Counted from the stretch's first letter, positions 16,277-25,445 are shown. The stretch is 36,330 nt of DNA from Rhodospirillales bacterium (GCA_009377525.1 WHTW01000074.1:1-36330), one strand, 5' to 3'. The notes: a model not told the origin generated them from the letters alone. Numbers and translations are program-made.

Positions 16277-16397
16277 TATTCACTCCATATGAACGCGCCG
16301 TGGCGCGGGCCGGCAAAATATGAGAATCACAGGCCACGCAAATGACCGTCTGACCGGTTCTCTTGACCGAGCGGCCAAATTCCACCGGGAGCGCCGA

Positions 16398-17351
16398 TTG
16401 ATCGATCCCTTGTCACAGGTGCTGGGTTCCGTCCGCCTGACCGGCGGCGTGTTCCTCGAGGCGCGCTTCACGGCGCCTTGGTGCGCCGTGTCGCAGATTA
16501 CCGCCGATGACATCCAACCCTTTATCGAAGCTCCGGGCCAGATCATCGCCTACCACTTCGTGATCGGCGGACGGCTGTGCTGTGGACTGGAGGGCGAGCC
16601 GCCGATGGAGATCGGGGCCGGCGAGGTCGTGCTGATGCCGCGCAACGACCAGCACACGCTGGCCAGCGCGCCGGGCCTGCCGCCGGTGAGTACCCACGAC
16701 CTTATCCAGCCGGGCGAAGAAGGCGGGCTGGCGCGCATCGACTATGGCGGCGGCGGCGAGCCGACGCATGTCATCTGCGGCTTCCTGGCGACCGAAGAAG
16801 TCCACAACCCCTTGATCACCACCCTGCCGGCCATGCTGAAGCTCGACATCCGCCGAGGGGCGTCGCGCGACTGGGTCGAGGCATCGGTGCGGTTCGCTGC
16901 CCGCGAGTTCGCCGACGGCAAGGTTGGGTCCTCGCCCGTCATGTCGCGCTTGTCGGAGCTGCTGTTTGTCGAGGCGGTGCGCGACTATGCCGAGACGCTA
17001 GACGCCATGCGCTCAGGTTGGTTGGCCGGCCTCAAGGACCCCCAGATCGGTCGGGCGCTGGCGCTTCTGCACGGTGATGTCGGCACCGACTGGACCACCG
17101 ACCGGCTGGCGCGCGAGGTCTCGATGTCGCGCAGCGCCTTCAATGAGCGCTTCGCGGCGCTGGTCGGCATGCCACCCATCAAATACCTGACCCATTGGCG
17201 CCTCCAGCTTGCCAAGGAGAAGCTGCGCGACCGCCGCCAGCCCATCGCCCAGATCGCCCACACCATCGGCTATGAGTCAGAGGTCGCCTTCAACCGGGCC
17301 TTCAAGCGCGAGTTCGGCCAGCCACCGGCTCGCTGGCGCGATGGAAAATGA
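16398..17351 (+). CDS. AraC-family transcriptional regulator with AraC-type cupin (cupin_6) domain
   Basis: The TTG at 16398 is preferred: GGGAG lies six bases before it, and the family similarity begins there (IDPLSQVLGSVRLTGGVFLE). An in-frame ATG at 16320 would add 26 residues without a ribosome binding site. From TTG the protein is 317 residues. The N-terminal cupin_6 domain (about 1-180) has APWCAVSQ and VVLMPRNDQHTLAS. The C-terminal two-HTH AraC domain has LAREVSMSRSAFNERFAALV and IAQIAHTIGYESEVAFNRAF, closing with GQPPARWR. It is a ligand-responsive activator, probably for the divergent methyltransferase gene. Confidence 0.9.
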   Translation: MIDPLSQVLGSVRLTGGVFLEARFTAPWCAVSQITADDIQPFIEAPGQIIAYHFVIGGRLCCGLEGEPPMEIGAGEVVLMPRNDQHTLASAPGLPPVSTHDLIQPGEEGGLARIDYGGGGEPTHVICGFLATEEVHNPLITTLPAMLKLDIRRGASRDWVEASVRFAAREFADGKVGSSPVMSRLSELLFVEAVRDYAETLDAMRSGWLAGLKDPQIGRALALLHGDVGTDWTTDRLAREVSMSRSAFNERFAALVGMPPIKYLTHWRLQLAKEKLRDRRQPIAQIAHTIGYESEVAFNRAFKREFGQPPARWRDGK

Positions 17352-17366
17352 CGTAATTTCAACATA

Positions 17367-17394
17367 TTGTTTTGATTTCTTCATTTGCTATATA
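17367..17394 (+). promoter_or_regulatory. Sigma-70-like promoter of the small lipoprotein gene
   Basis: TTGTTT (17367-17372), 16 bases, TATATA (17389-17394), in a markedly AT-rich stretch (17350-17405) unlike its GC-rich surroundings. The TSS would be near 17401, giving a leader of about 45 bases that contains a GGCCG/CGGCC hairpin. Confidence 0.55.
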
Positions 17395-17445
17395 AGCAGT
17401 GATTAGGCCGCCCAAGACGGCCATTACCCCCTCTGAGGTCATGTC

Positions 17446-17664
17446 ATGAAATCCAAGCTCGTTGCCGTGATCGCGCTGCCGCTTGTCCTGACGCTGTCGG
17501 CCTGCGGCGATACCTGGGGAGAACGCGCCGTCACCGGCGGCGGCATCGGCGCCGGCGCGGGCCTGGCAATCGGCGCAGTGGCTGGTTGGCCGCTGCTGGC
17601 CCCGGTGCTTGTCGGCACGGCCGTGGGCGCGGGTATCGGCGCCGCCACGACCACCAACAGATAG
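17446..17664 (+). CDS. Small Gly-zipper lipoprotein
   Basis: A 72-residue protein. Residues 1-20 form a lipoprotein signal with lipobox LSAC (Cys20). The mature part is mostly alternating Gly/Ala/Val (GGGIGAGAGLAIGAVAGW ... GTAVGAGIGAATT), a glycine-zipper pattern that packs in or on membranes, like SlyB or osmotically inducible lipoproteins. GAGG precedes the ATG, and the promoter at 17367 gives it its own transcript. High expression is suggested by the strong AT-rich promoter. The function is unknown. Confidence 0.85.
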   Translation: MKSKLVAVIALPLVLTLSACGDTWGERAVTGGGIGAGAGLAIGAVAGWPLLAPVLVGTAVGAGIGAATTTNR

Positions 17665-17671
17665 GACTAGT

Positions 17672-17706
17672 CGGACGTTTCCATGATTCGAATCATAAAC
17701 TGTCCG
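17672..17706. terminator. Bidirectional terminator-like palindrome
   Basis: The arms CGGAC/GTCCG and GTTT/AAAC enclose the perfect palindrome ATGATTCGAATCAT (17683-17696). It is eight bases past the lipoprotein stop and before the stop of the convergent DUF2794 gene. There is no long T-run, so termination is likely but unproven. Confidence 0.5.
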
Positions 17707-17797
17707 AAACTGTTCGGCCCGAGAAGCGGCATGCCAAGCCAGTTTGCAGAGATTTCCGCAATGCTGTCGTTAGGATCGGTTTCATGGAATCGGTCGT

Positions 17798-18142
17798 CTA
17801 GCCGCTGGCTTGGCCGGTCAGCAGCCTGATCTTGCGCTCGAAGATGGTGAGCACGTCTTCCAGCGAATCGCCATGCGCCAGCTTGCGTGGGCCGTTGTAG
17901 ACCATGTAGCCGCCCTGGCTGGAGCCCGGGACCTTGGCGATGGCGAACAATGGCTGCTCGGCGGTGTGGCGGAAGATCGAGAAGATCGCCATGCCGGGGC
18001 GGAAATCGATGGCGTAGTCGCGCCATTCGCCCGAGGCGACGCGCATGCTGTAGAGATTGAGAAGCCGGGACAGTTCCCGCCGGTCGAATGAGACAATGCG
18101 GCGCCGGGCCTTTTGGTCGGCCAAACGGTACAGGTTGGTCAT
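17798..18142 (-). CDS. DUF2794 domain-containing protein
   Basis: A 114-residue protein that I recognise as DUF2794, a conserved small alphaproteobacterial family. It begins MTNLYRLADQKARRRIVSFD. The core FDRRELSRLLNLYSMRVASG, then EWRDYAIDFRPGMAIFSIFR, is the family signature. No signal or membrane segment is seen and the function is not established. The ATG at 18142 has no good ribosome binding site, but no better start is in frame. It diverges from the yfgM-like gene. Confidence 0.88.
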   Translation of the reverse strand: MTNLYRLADQKARRRIVSFDRRELSRLLNLYSMRVASGEWRDYAIDFRPGMAIFSIFRHTAEQPLFAIAKVPGSSQGGYMVYNGPRKLAHGDSLEDVLTIFERKIRLLTGQASG

Positions 18143-18307
18143 GCAGCCGGGACTTGAACCATGACGTCGGCGTGAATTCTTGCAGAAGCGCCGCGAAGGG
18201 TAAAGTGCCTCCAAAAGGCCTTCCTTGCATGGTTTGCCAAAGGCCGGTTGCGGGTCTATGAACCGCGCCTGAAGCCGTTGATATTTCGCGATAATCCGGG
18301 AGCCATC

Positions 18308-18955
18308 GTGTCCGATTCCGCTGCCTTTCATGAAGTCGACGAGGCAGTCCGCAAGGACGAACTCAAGGAATGGTGGGGCCGCTGGGGTACCTGGGTCGTG
18401 GCAGGGGCCGTGGCCGTCGTTGTGGCGGTGACCGCCCTGGTCGGCTGGCGCCAGTACGACGCCTCGCGCCGCGCCGAAGCGGGTGCGGCCTACTCGGCGG
18501 CGCTGGCGCAGATCGCCCAGGACAAGCCGGCCGCGCTGAAGGCCTTCGAGGGCCAGGCCAAGGACGCGCCCGAGCCCTACCGCTCGCTGGCGGCGCTGGT
18601 CGCCGCGCAATTGCGCGAACCGCAGGAGGCTCAGGTCGCGGCGCTCGTGGAGGTGGCGTCGACATTGTCGTCCGCCGAGCTCGCCGAGCTCGCCAACGTG
18701 ATTGCCGCCTACAAGAGCATCGATTCGCCCAAGGCCGAGGAGATGGTCGCCAAGCTCGAGCCGCAGGCCGGTCCCGACCGCCCGTTCCGGCTCAGCGTGC
18801 GCGAGCTGCAGGCGATGCTCGCGGTGCGCAAGGGCGACCTCAAGCGCGCCCGCGAACTGTGGAGCGAGATCGTCAAGGATCCACAGGCGCCACAGGCCGC
18901 CGCGCAGCGCACCTCGGCGATGCTGAATTTCTACGGTCCGGCAGAGGCGAAGTAA
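18308..18955 (+). CDS. Tetratricopeptide repeat protein, YfgM-like
   Basis: GTG start at 18308 with GGGAG five bases before it; a TTG upstream at 18248 lacks one. The protein has 215 residues. The N-terminus (VSDSAAFHEVDEAVRKDELK) is cytoplasmic, a membrane anchor lies at about 28-47, then a helical periplasmic TPR-like domain with an EMVAKLEPQAGPDRPFRLSV region. This is the UPF0070/YfgM (ancillary SecYEG translocon subunit) type. It lies four bases before bamB and upstream of der, as in many proteobacteria, suggesting a role in outer membrane protein biogenesis. Confidence 0.88.
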   Translation: MSDSAAFHEVDEAVRKDELKEWWGRWGTWVVAGAVAVVVAVTALVGWRQYDASRRAEAGAAYSAALAQIAQDKPAALKAFEGQAKDAPEPYRSLAALVAAQLREPQEAQVAALVEVASTLSSAELAELANVIAAYKSIDSPKAEEMVAKLEPQAGPDRPFRLSVRELQAMLAVRKGDLKRARELWSEIVKDPQAPQAAAQRTSAMLNFYGPAEAK

Positions 18956-18959
18956 CGGG

Positions 18960-20312
18960 ATGCAAAACGTGTTGCGTGCTGCGGCCTCGTCCCGCATCGG
19001 CTTCGTCGGTCTCCTTCTCGTCGTGTCGCTGTCCGGCTGCGACATGGTCGACGAGGTGTTCGGCACGAGCAAGACGCCGCTGGCGGGCGAGCGCGTCCCG
19101 GTATTCTCCGAAAGGAGCGAGCTCGAGCCCGACAAGGAGCTGGCCAGCGTCCCGGTCGTGCTGCCGGCGCCGGCGGTCAACGACTCCTGGCCGCAATCCG
19201 GCGGCTTCGCCAACTACGCCATGCACAACCTTGCGGTCAGCGATTCACCGCAGGTCATCTGGACGGCCGATGTCGGCGCAGGCTCGACCTCCTCGCGCAT
19301 CCTGACCACGCCGCCGATCGTCGCCGAGGGCAAGGTCTTCGCCAAGGACGCGCAGGGCACCGTCTCCGCTTTCAACGCCGACACCGGCCAGCTCGTCTGG
19401 CGCGTGACGCTGAAGCCCGAGAAAGCGCGCGACGGCGACGAGTTCGGCGGCGGGCTGGCCTACTACGGCGGCAAGCTGTTCGTGACCACGGGCTTTGCCG
19501 CCGTCTATTCGCTCGATCCCAACGACGGCAAGGAAGTCTGGATGTCGACCGTGAGCGCGCCGGTGCGCGGCGCGCCGCTGGTCTTCGCCGACCGCGTGTT
19601 CGCCATCAGCATCGACAACAAACTGCAGGCGCTGGCGGCGGTCGACGGCGCCGAGCTCTGGCAGTTCACGGGCCTGCAGGAGAGCGCGGGCTATGTCGGC
19701 GGCAACAGCCCGGCGGGCTCGGCCGACTATATCGTGGCGCCCTTCACCTCGGGCGAGCTGGTCGGGCTGCGCGTCGACAACGGCCGGCCGGTGTGGAACG
19801 AGACCATGATCGGTGCGCGCGGCGAAGTGCGCGCCTTCGGCAACCTGATCGACATTCGCGGCCGCCCGGTGATCGATCGCGGCCTGGTTCTGGCCATGGG
19901 CACGGCGGGCCAACTCGCGGCCGTCGAGCTGCGCTCGGGCCAGCGCGTGTGGGAACGCGGCATCGGCGGCAACCAGACGCCGTGGGCGGCCGGTCGCTTC
20001 GTGTTCGTCACCACCAGCAGCGCCGATGTCGCGGCCATCACGCGCGACGGCGGCAAGATCAAGTGGGTGACGCCGCTCACGCAGTACCACGACGAGGCGC
20101 GCAAGAAGCCGGTCCTGTGGTCGGGCCCGGTGTTGGCCGGCGACCGCCTGCTGATCGGCGGCACGCTGGGCGAGCTTCTGGCCGTCTCGCCCTATTCGGG
20201 CGAGATCCTGGGCAAGATGGATTTGCGCGACCCGATGCGGCTGGGCCCGGTGATCGCCAACCGCACGATCTACGTCTTGACCGACTCAGGGCGGCTCATT
20301 GCCCTCCGCTGA
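18960..20312 (+). CDS. bamB: Outer membrane assembly lipoprotein BamB (PQQ-like beta-propeller)
   Basis: A 450-residue lipoprotein. The lipobox is LSGC with Cys27. The mature protein is an eight-bladed propeller of PQQ-like repeats, each with a signature such as GTVSAFNADTGQLVWRV, AAVYSLDPNDGKEVWMSTV, NKLQALAAVDGAELWQF, GQLAAVELRSGQRVWERG and GELLAVSPYSGEILGKM. BamB helps BamA fold outer membrane proteins. It follows the yfgM-like gene by four bases and overlaps the der start by 14. The domain pattern plus this context make the assignment firm. Confidence 0.92.
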   Translation: MQNVLRAAASSRIGFVGLLLVVSLSGCDMVDEVFGTSKTPLAGERVPVFSERSELEPDKELASVPVVLPAPAVNDSWPQSGGFANYAMHNLAVSDSPQVIWTADVGAGSTSSRILTTPPIVAEGKVFAKDAQGTVSAFNADTGQLVWRVTLKPEKARDGDEFGGGLAYYGGKLFVTTGFAAVYSLDPNDGKEVWMSTVSAPVRGAPLVFADRVFAISIDNKLQALAAVDGAELWQFTGLQESAGYVGGNSPAGSADYIVAPFTSGELVGLRVDNGRPVWNETMIGARGEVRAFGNLIDIRGRPVIDRGLVLAMGTAGQLAAVELRSGQRVWERGIGGNQTPWAAGRFVFVTTSSADVAAITRDGGKIKWVTPLTQYHDEARKKPVLWSGPVLAGDRLLIGGTLGELLAVSPYSGEILGKMDLRDPMRLGPVIANRTIYVLTDSGRLIALR

Positions 20313-21717
20313 CAACAAGCCGTCCCTTTCACGGGTCGCCATCGTCGGCCGACCCAATGTCGGCAAGTCGACCCTGTTCAACCGCCTGGTCGGCAAGCGC
20401 CGCGCCATCGTCGACGACACGCCGGGCGTGACCCGCGACGTGCGCGAGGCGCCGGCCCAGCTCGGCGACCTCGCCTTCACGCTGCTCGACACCGCGGGCT
20501 GGGAGACGACGGGCGGCGAGGCACTGGAGGCGCGCATGCGGCGCTTCACCGAGCGGGCGATCGACAGCGCCGATGCCGTGCTGTTCCTGATCGACGCGCG
20601 GGCCGGCATCGTGCCGCTCGACGAAAGCTTCGCCGGCTGGCTGCGCAAGCGTGCCGGCAAGGTGATCCTGGTCGCCAACAAATGCGAAGGCCGCGCCGGC
20701 CAGCAGGGTCTCGCCGAGTCGCACGGGTTGGGACTGGGCGAGCCCATCCCGGTGTCGGCCGAGCACGGCGAGGGCCTCAGCGACCTGCACGAGGCGCTGG
20801 CCAGGTACATCGAGCCGGTGCCTGAGGAAGGCGAAGACGAGGAAGCCGAGGGCAACGAAGAGGACGAGGCGGTCGATCCCAAGCGGCCGCTGCTGCTGGC
20901 GATCGTCGGGCGGCCCAATGTCGGCAAGTCCACCTTGCTCAACCGGCTGGTCGGCGAGGAGCGGGTGCTGACCGGTCCCGAGGCCGGCATCACGCGCGAC
21001 GCCATCCGCGTCGAATGGCAGTGGAAGGGCCGGCCGGTGCGCCTGGTCGACACCGCGGGCATGCGCCGGCGCAGCCGCATCGATGCCAAGCTCGAAGCCG
21101 CATCGGTCGCCGACACGCTCGACACCATCCGGCTGGCCGATGTCGTGGTCGTGGTCCTCGACGCCGCCGACATGGCCGACAAGCAGGATCTCACCATCGC
21201 CGGCCGGGTGATCGACGAGGGCCGCGCCCTGGTGATCGCCGTCAACAAGACCGATCTCCTGGCCGACGACCAGGCGAGCGCGAGCCGGGCCTGGCGCAAG
21301 CTCGCCGACCGGCTGGAAGCGTCGTTCGCCCAGGTCAAGGACGTGCCGATCGTCGGCTTCTCGGCGCTGAACGGCCGCGGCATCGAGCGGCTGTTGCCGG
21401 CGGTGTTCACGACCTACGACGTCTGGAACAAGCGCGTGCCGACGCCCAAGCTCAATCGCTGGCTGGGCGAGATGGAGACCCTGCATCCGCCGCCGCTGGC
21501 CAGGGGCCGGCGCATCCGGCTGCGCTTCATGACCCAGATCAAGCGGCGACCGCCGACCTTCGTGCTGACGGTCAGCCAGCCCGAGGAGCTGGGTGACGAC
21601 TACCTGCGCTACCTGATCAACCGCCTGCGCGACGATTTCGGCCTGCCGGGCGTGCCGATCCGGCTCACCATGCGCAAGCCCCGCAACCCCTTCGCCGGGC
21701 GCGCCCGCAAGCGGTAG
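20299..21717 (+). CDS. der: GTPase Der (EngA), ribosome assembly
   Basis: A 472-residue protein with two tandem G domains: GRPNVGKST at residue 17 and again near 203, switch PGVTRD and AGITRD, G3 DTAG in both, G4 NKCE in the first and NKTD in the second. An acidic linker lies between (EEGEDEEAEGNEEDEA near 180), then a C-terminal KH-like domain (WNKRVPTPKLNRWL to the end). It matures the 50S ribosomal subunit. The start is a TTG at 20299 inside the bamB end, with AGGGCGG upstream, so the two genes are translationally coupled. Confidence 0.97.
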   Translation: MPSADNKPSLSRVAIVGRPNVGKSTLFNRLVGKRRAIVDDTPGVTRDVREAPAQLGDLAFTLLDTAGWETTGGEALEARMRRFTERAIDSADAVLFLIDARAGIVPLDESFAGWLRKRAGKVILVANKCEGRAGQQGLAESHGLGLGEPIPVSAEHGEGLSDLHEALARYIEPVPEEGEDEEAEGNEEDEAVDPKRPLLLAIVGRPNVGKSTLLNRLVGEERVLTGPEAGITRDAIRVEWQWKGRPVRLVDTAGMRRRSRIDAKLEAASVADTLDTIRLADVVVVVLDAADMADKQDLTIAGRVIDEGRALVIAVNKTDLLADDQASASRAWRKLADRLEASFAQVKDVPIVGFSALNGRGIERLLPAVFTTYDVWNKRVPTPKLNRWLGEMETLHPPPLARGRRIRLRFMTQIKRRPPTFVLTVSQPEELGDDYLRYLINRLRDDFGLPGVPIRLTMRKPRNPFAGRARKR

Positions 21718-21794
21718 ACATGCGCCGAGGCGTGTTGCCGCGCCGGAGACCGCAACTGTAGAATTGGGCCGTCCGGTTTCGCGCGGGGCCACTG

Positions 21795-23579
21795 ATGCCA
21801 GCCGACGTTTCACCATCGGAATCGTCCGATTCCAAGCCGAAAACGACGAAGGCGTTCGCGATCTTTGAATCGTTCTCGCGATGGCTGGAACTCGTCCGCA
21901 AGGTCACCGTGTCAGTGGCCGTCACCATCGGCGTCGTCCTGGTCGTGGTGCTGGTCTTCCGCGAGGTCTGGTGGAAGGACGGCATCGTCGTCGAGCCGGT
22001 GATCGTCCAGCTCCCCGATCGCAAGGACGCGCCGACGTCGGAACTCGCCTCGCAGCAGATCGCCAAGTACATCGACTTCATCCAGAAGGCGGGCGTCGGC
22101 GAATGGCGCAAGCTCTATGTCGACCAGTCGTCGAACCCGATCGACCTGCAGGTGCCGGGCGCGCCGCTCACCCTGCGGGCGAGCGTGCGCGAGCTGGCCG
22201 CCATCTTCGGCGTCACGCGGCCGACCGTCCGCGCCTCGGTCGTCCTGCGGCGCGAGCCAGCAGGCTACCTCGCCTCCGTGAGCATGGCCGGCGAAATGGG
22301 TGCGCGCGCCACCTGCGAGGCGGCCGATACGCCCAGCGCCATCGACGAGATCCTGGAATGCGTGGCGCTGAGAGCCATCGGCTTCATCGATCCCAAGGTC
22401 GCGGCTTCGTACGTCTTCCGCACCGAAGAGAAGACCTGCAACAACCTCGACGGTCCGCAGCCCTCAGAAGCAACGGGCGCGTTGCGCGAGGAGCGGCGCA
22501 TCAAGAACCGGCGCGAACGCTGCTCGTTCGCCAAGACGCAGATGGTGATCGCCGCGATCCTGGAACGCGGGCGACCCGAGGATCTGCCGTGGGTGCCGTA
22601 CGTCTTCGGCCGCATCCATCTCGCGCGCGCCGCCGCTCTGGCCGGCATCGATCGCGCCCAGCAGCTCAGCGAACTCGACCAGGCGATCGGCCGCTTCGGC
22701 GAATCACTCAGCCGCATACCCGATTCGCCGACGGCGCTTGCCGTGCTGATCGATGCCTATGTGCGCAAGGGCGTGTCGATCCACGAAGTGTCGACCAAGC
22801 TGCCGTGGTCCGACGAGCGCCACTCGCCCCTGCAATGGCAGCTCTATCTCGCCGAATCGACCTTCGCCGAGGCCGCCCAGAAGCTGAACGCCATTCCGCA
22901 GCGGCGCGGCGAGACACTCGATGCGCTGGTCCGCCGCCTTGAGGGCCACCTGATCTACCGGCAATGGATGCTGATGGCGCATCGCCGCACCAAGTCGGGG
23001 CTGGTTTCGGTGGCGATCGGCCATCCGGCCGAGCTCGCGCTGCTGACCGACGCCTCGCAGCGCTACGCCTCGGCAGCGGCCAAGAGCCCGGCATCGGCGT
23101 CGTTGTTCACCGAATGGGGCAATGTGCTGCGCGCAAGCGGCGACTTCGGCGGTGCGGTCGAGAAGTACCTGCGCGCAGCCGATCTCAATCCCGCCGATTC
23201 GACACCGCGCCTCAACATGGCGATCGCCTTCCTTGACAGGGTGCAGTACGGGCCGACGCCGGCTGACCGGTTCCATGTCCTGGTGGGGCTGGGTGCGTCA
23301 TCCGACTACCTGTCCTGGGCGTCGGACGGCGGGCCCTATCCGAGCCTCGGCGCACGCATCGGCCGCGCGCTTGCCCGCTCGGGCCACGTCGAGGATGCCG
23401 AAGCCTTCGACAAGTGCCTGAAGCCGCCGTCCGTCGCGGGGCCGCCGCCCGAGCCCGAAGTCGCGCGCTGGAAGCTCGCCGCCGAGCTGAAATACTGTGT
23501 CGATCGCGCCATCGAGCAGATCAACAACCGCATCATCGCCGCCGATCGCACGCCTGTCGCTCCGGCCAAGGTGCGGTAG
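21795..23579 (+). CDS. Membrane-anchored TPR-like protein of unknown family, paralog 1
   Basis: I do not recognise a named family. The 594-residue protein has a cytoplasmic N-terminus (1-36, Ser/Lys-rich), one membrane segment (about 37-57, VTVSVAVTIGVVLVVVLVF), and a large extracytoplasmic part. The middle (about 75-170) is an alpha/beta region beginning SQQIAKYIDFIQKAGVGEWR. Cysteines pair by position with paralog 2 (CEAAD, ECVAL, KTCNN, ERCSF, YCVDR). TPR-like helices follow: IHLARAAAL near 273, then TEWGNVLRASGDFGGAVEKY near 438 and LNPADSTPRLNMAI. It lies 77 bases after der on the same strand and before its paralog. Confidence 0.85.
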   Translation: MPADVSPSESSDSKPKTTKAFAIFESFSRWLELVRKVTVSVAVTIGVVLVVVLVFREVWWKDGIVVEPVIVQLPDRKDAPTSELASQQIAKYIDFIQKAGVGEWRKLYVDQSSNPIDLQVPGAPLTLRASVRELAAIFGVTRPTVRASVVLRREPAGYLASVSMAGEMGARATCEAADTPSAIDEILECVALRAIGFIDPKVAASYVFRTEEKTCNNLDGPQPSEATGALREERRIKNRRERCSFAKTQMVIAAILERGRPEDLPWVPYVFGRIHLARAAALAGIDRAQQLSELDQAIGRFGESLSRIPDSPTALAVLIDAYVRKGVSIHEVSTKLPWSDERHSPLQWQLYLAESTFAEAAQKLNAIPQRRGETLDALVRRLEGHLIYRQWMLMAHRRTKSGLVSVAIGHPAELALLTDASQRYASAAAKSPASASLFTEWGNVLRASGDFGGAVEKYLRAADLNPADSTPRLNMAIAFLDRVQYGPTPADRFHVLVGLGASSDYLSWASDGGPYPSLGARIGRALARSGHVEDAEAFDKCLKPPSVAGPPPEPEVARWKLAAELKYCVDRAIEQINNRIIAADRTPVAPAKVR

Positions 23580-23690
23580 AGCCCGGCAGCCAGGTTTACT
23601 GTGGGTTTTCTCACAGACTATCTGCGCATAAGGCCAAGAATCCTCGAGGTTGCCGCAAAGCGGCAGAGGCATCGATCCGAGGAGGCTCAA

Positions 23691-25442
23691 ATGGCCAAGA
23701 TCGATGAGGCATCGCCATCGCGTAGCTGGTTGAGCTGGGAGTATCTGAAACGGGGGGCGATCGGCCTCGCTGCGCTGTTCGTTGTCGTCGTGATCGCCAA
23801 TCACGTCTGGCGGGAATGCCGCTTTGCCGGCATCGTCCTCGAAAGCGTGGTCGTCAAGGGGCCCGCCGGCGAGAACGCCGCCACCGTGGAGATGGTGGGC
23901 CAGCAGATCGCGACCTACATCGACAAGATCCAGCGGACCGGTGCCCGCGAATGGCGGCCGCACGATCTCGACGACGGCCAGCGTGAGCCGGTCAACATCC
24001 AGATTCCCGGCTCGTCGCTCAACGTCGAGAGCGTCGCGCGCGAGATCGCCAGCCTGTTCCCGCACCGCCGCCAGTCGCTCAGGATCTCCGTCACCTCCAA
24101 TCCATTCCGCCCCGGAGTCACTGCGGCCGTGGCGATCAACGACGGAAGGGCGACGACGCGCGCCATCTGCGAGTCGGACGGGAACCCGGGTTCCCTGGGC
24201 AAGATGTTCGAGTGCCTGGCCCTCGAAACGATGAAGGTCATCAATCCGCTGTTCGCCGCCTCCTATGTCCTGGCGGTCGAGGAGAAGGATTGCTCGATGT
24301 TCCGGTTCGAGGCGGCGCCGAAGGCCGACAAGGTCGCCGAGAACAAGCGGATGCTCGAGGACCTGCGGCGTCTTTGCGGCTTCGAGCGCACACGCACAAT
24401 GGCTTCGGCCGTCATCGAGCGCGGCAAGCCGGCCGACCAGCCGTGGGTGTCCTACATCTACGGCAAGCTCCACCTCGCGCGTGCCCAGGCCCTCGCCAAG
24501 GTCGACGCCGAGGCCGAATGGTACGAGTTCGACCGCGCGATCGGCCGCTTCCGGGACTTGTCGCAGGCCGATGTGCCGGCCAGCGCGCTTGCGATCCAGA
24601 TGGAGGCCTACATCAGGAACGGCCTGTCGATCCACGAGAGCGTGCTGGCGCTCAATTGGCCGGAATCGAAGGACCTCATCAAGTATCGCCTGAAGGAGGC
24701 CAAGGACGTCCTCGATGACGCCGCTAAGATCCTGGCCAACCTGGCCGACAGCCGGCGCAAGGTCGCGGCGCCTGGCACCGTGCAGGCCAGGACCGTCGAA
24801 GACGGACGGACCGATGCGATGATCTCCCATCTGTACGGCCTCATCGTCTATCGCCAGTGGATGGTCGACACCCACAAGCGGCATCGCAAGGGCGCGATCG
24901 GCTATGCCGAAGGCGACGACGAACGCAGGCGGCTGCAGCACGCCGTCGAGCTGTTCGACAAAGCGTCCCGCCAGGCGCCGCCGACTGCGGCACTGCTCGT
25001 CGACTGGGGCACCGCGCTGCGGGCGTTGGGCGAGTTCGACGACGCGGTGAAGAAGTATCGGCAGGCGGGCGACATCGCGCCGGGCGATTCGACGCCGCTG
25101 CTCAAGATGGCAGTCGTCCTGCTCGAGAAGTCCAGAGCCGCGGCCAAAGGCGTGACGGTCGAAAATCATTTCGATGCCGTGCGTCAGGTATCGAGTTATC
25201 TGACATGGAGTGGCGACGGCAAGCCCTACGGCAAGCGGATCGACAATCTCGTCGATGCGCTGGAGGGCGCGCTGGCGCAGGCCGGCGACGACGCCAGGCG
25301 GGATTTCCAGGGCTGCCGCCGGGAGTTCGCAGCGTCGGAGTCGCCGGTGGATGCGACCGACCTTGTGCGCGCTGCGGCGCTCAAGATCTGCGTCGATCGC
25401 GCCAGGAGCAACCTTGCCGGTCGCGTCGTCGTGAGCAGATAG
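23691..25442 (+). CDS. Membrane-anchored TPR-like protein of unknown family, paralog 2
   Basis: Start ATG 23691, with GAGGAGG at ideal spacing; a longer frame from 23601 has none. The 583-residue protein has a membrane segment at about 21-39 (GAIGLAALFVVVVIANHVW). It aligns end to end with paralog 1: QQIATYIDKIQRTGAREWR, FECLALETMKVINPLFAASY, WVSYIYGKLHLARAQALAKV, RNGLSIHE, IVYRQWMV, LRALGEFDDAVKKYRQ and APGDSTPLLKMA. Each has a counterpart at the same place in paralog 1. Identity by eye is about a third, so the duplication is old. It ends three bases from the convergent SDR gene. Function unknown. Confidence 0.85.
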   Translation: MAKIDEASPSRSWLSWEYLKRGAIGLAALFVVVVIANHVWRECRFAGIVLESVVVKGPAGENAATVEMVGQQIATYIDKIQRTGAREWRPHDLDDGQREPVNIQIPGSSLNVESVAREIASLFPHRRQSLRISVTSNPFRPGVTAAVAINDGRATTRAICESDGNPGSLGKMFECLALETMKVINPLFAASYVLAVEEKDCSMFRFEAAPKADKVAENKRMLEDLRRLCGFERTRTMASAVIERGKPADQPWVSYIYGKLHLARAQALAKVDAEAEWYEFDRAIGRFRDLSQADVPASALAIQMEAYIRNGLSIHESVLALNWPESKDLIKYRLKEAKDVLDDAAKILANLADSRRKVAAPGTVQARTVEDGRTDAMISHLYGLIVYRQWMVDTHKRHRKGAIGYAEGDDERRRLQHAVELFDKASRQAPPTAALLVDWGTALRALGEFDDAVKKYRQAGDIAPGDSTPLLKMAVVLLEKSRAAAKGVTVENHFDAVRQVSSYLTWSGDGKPYGKRIDNLVDALEGALAQAGDDARRDFQGCRREFAASESPVDATDLVRAAALKICVDRARSNLAGRVVVSR

Positions 25443-25445
25443 CGC

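Noticed and set aside
18140..18165. GGTTCAAGTCCC on the minus strand near the DUF2794 start, like a tRNA T-arm
   Set aside because: The flanking bases do not form a T-stem or acceptor stem, and no D or anticodon arm is found upstream.
23298..25169. A 623-codon minus-strand frame opposite the unknown paralogs
   Set aside because: The plus-strand frames have better starts, a membrane segment, paralogy and matching cysteines. The antisense frame has none of these.
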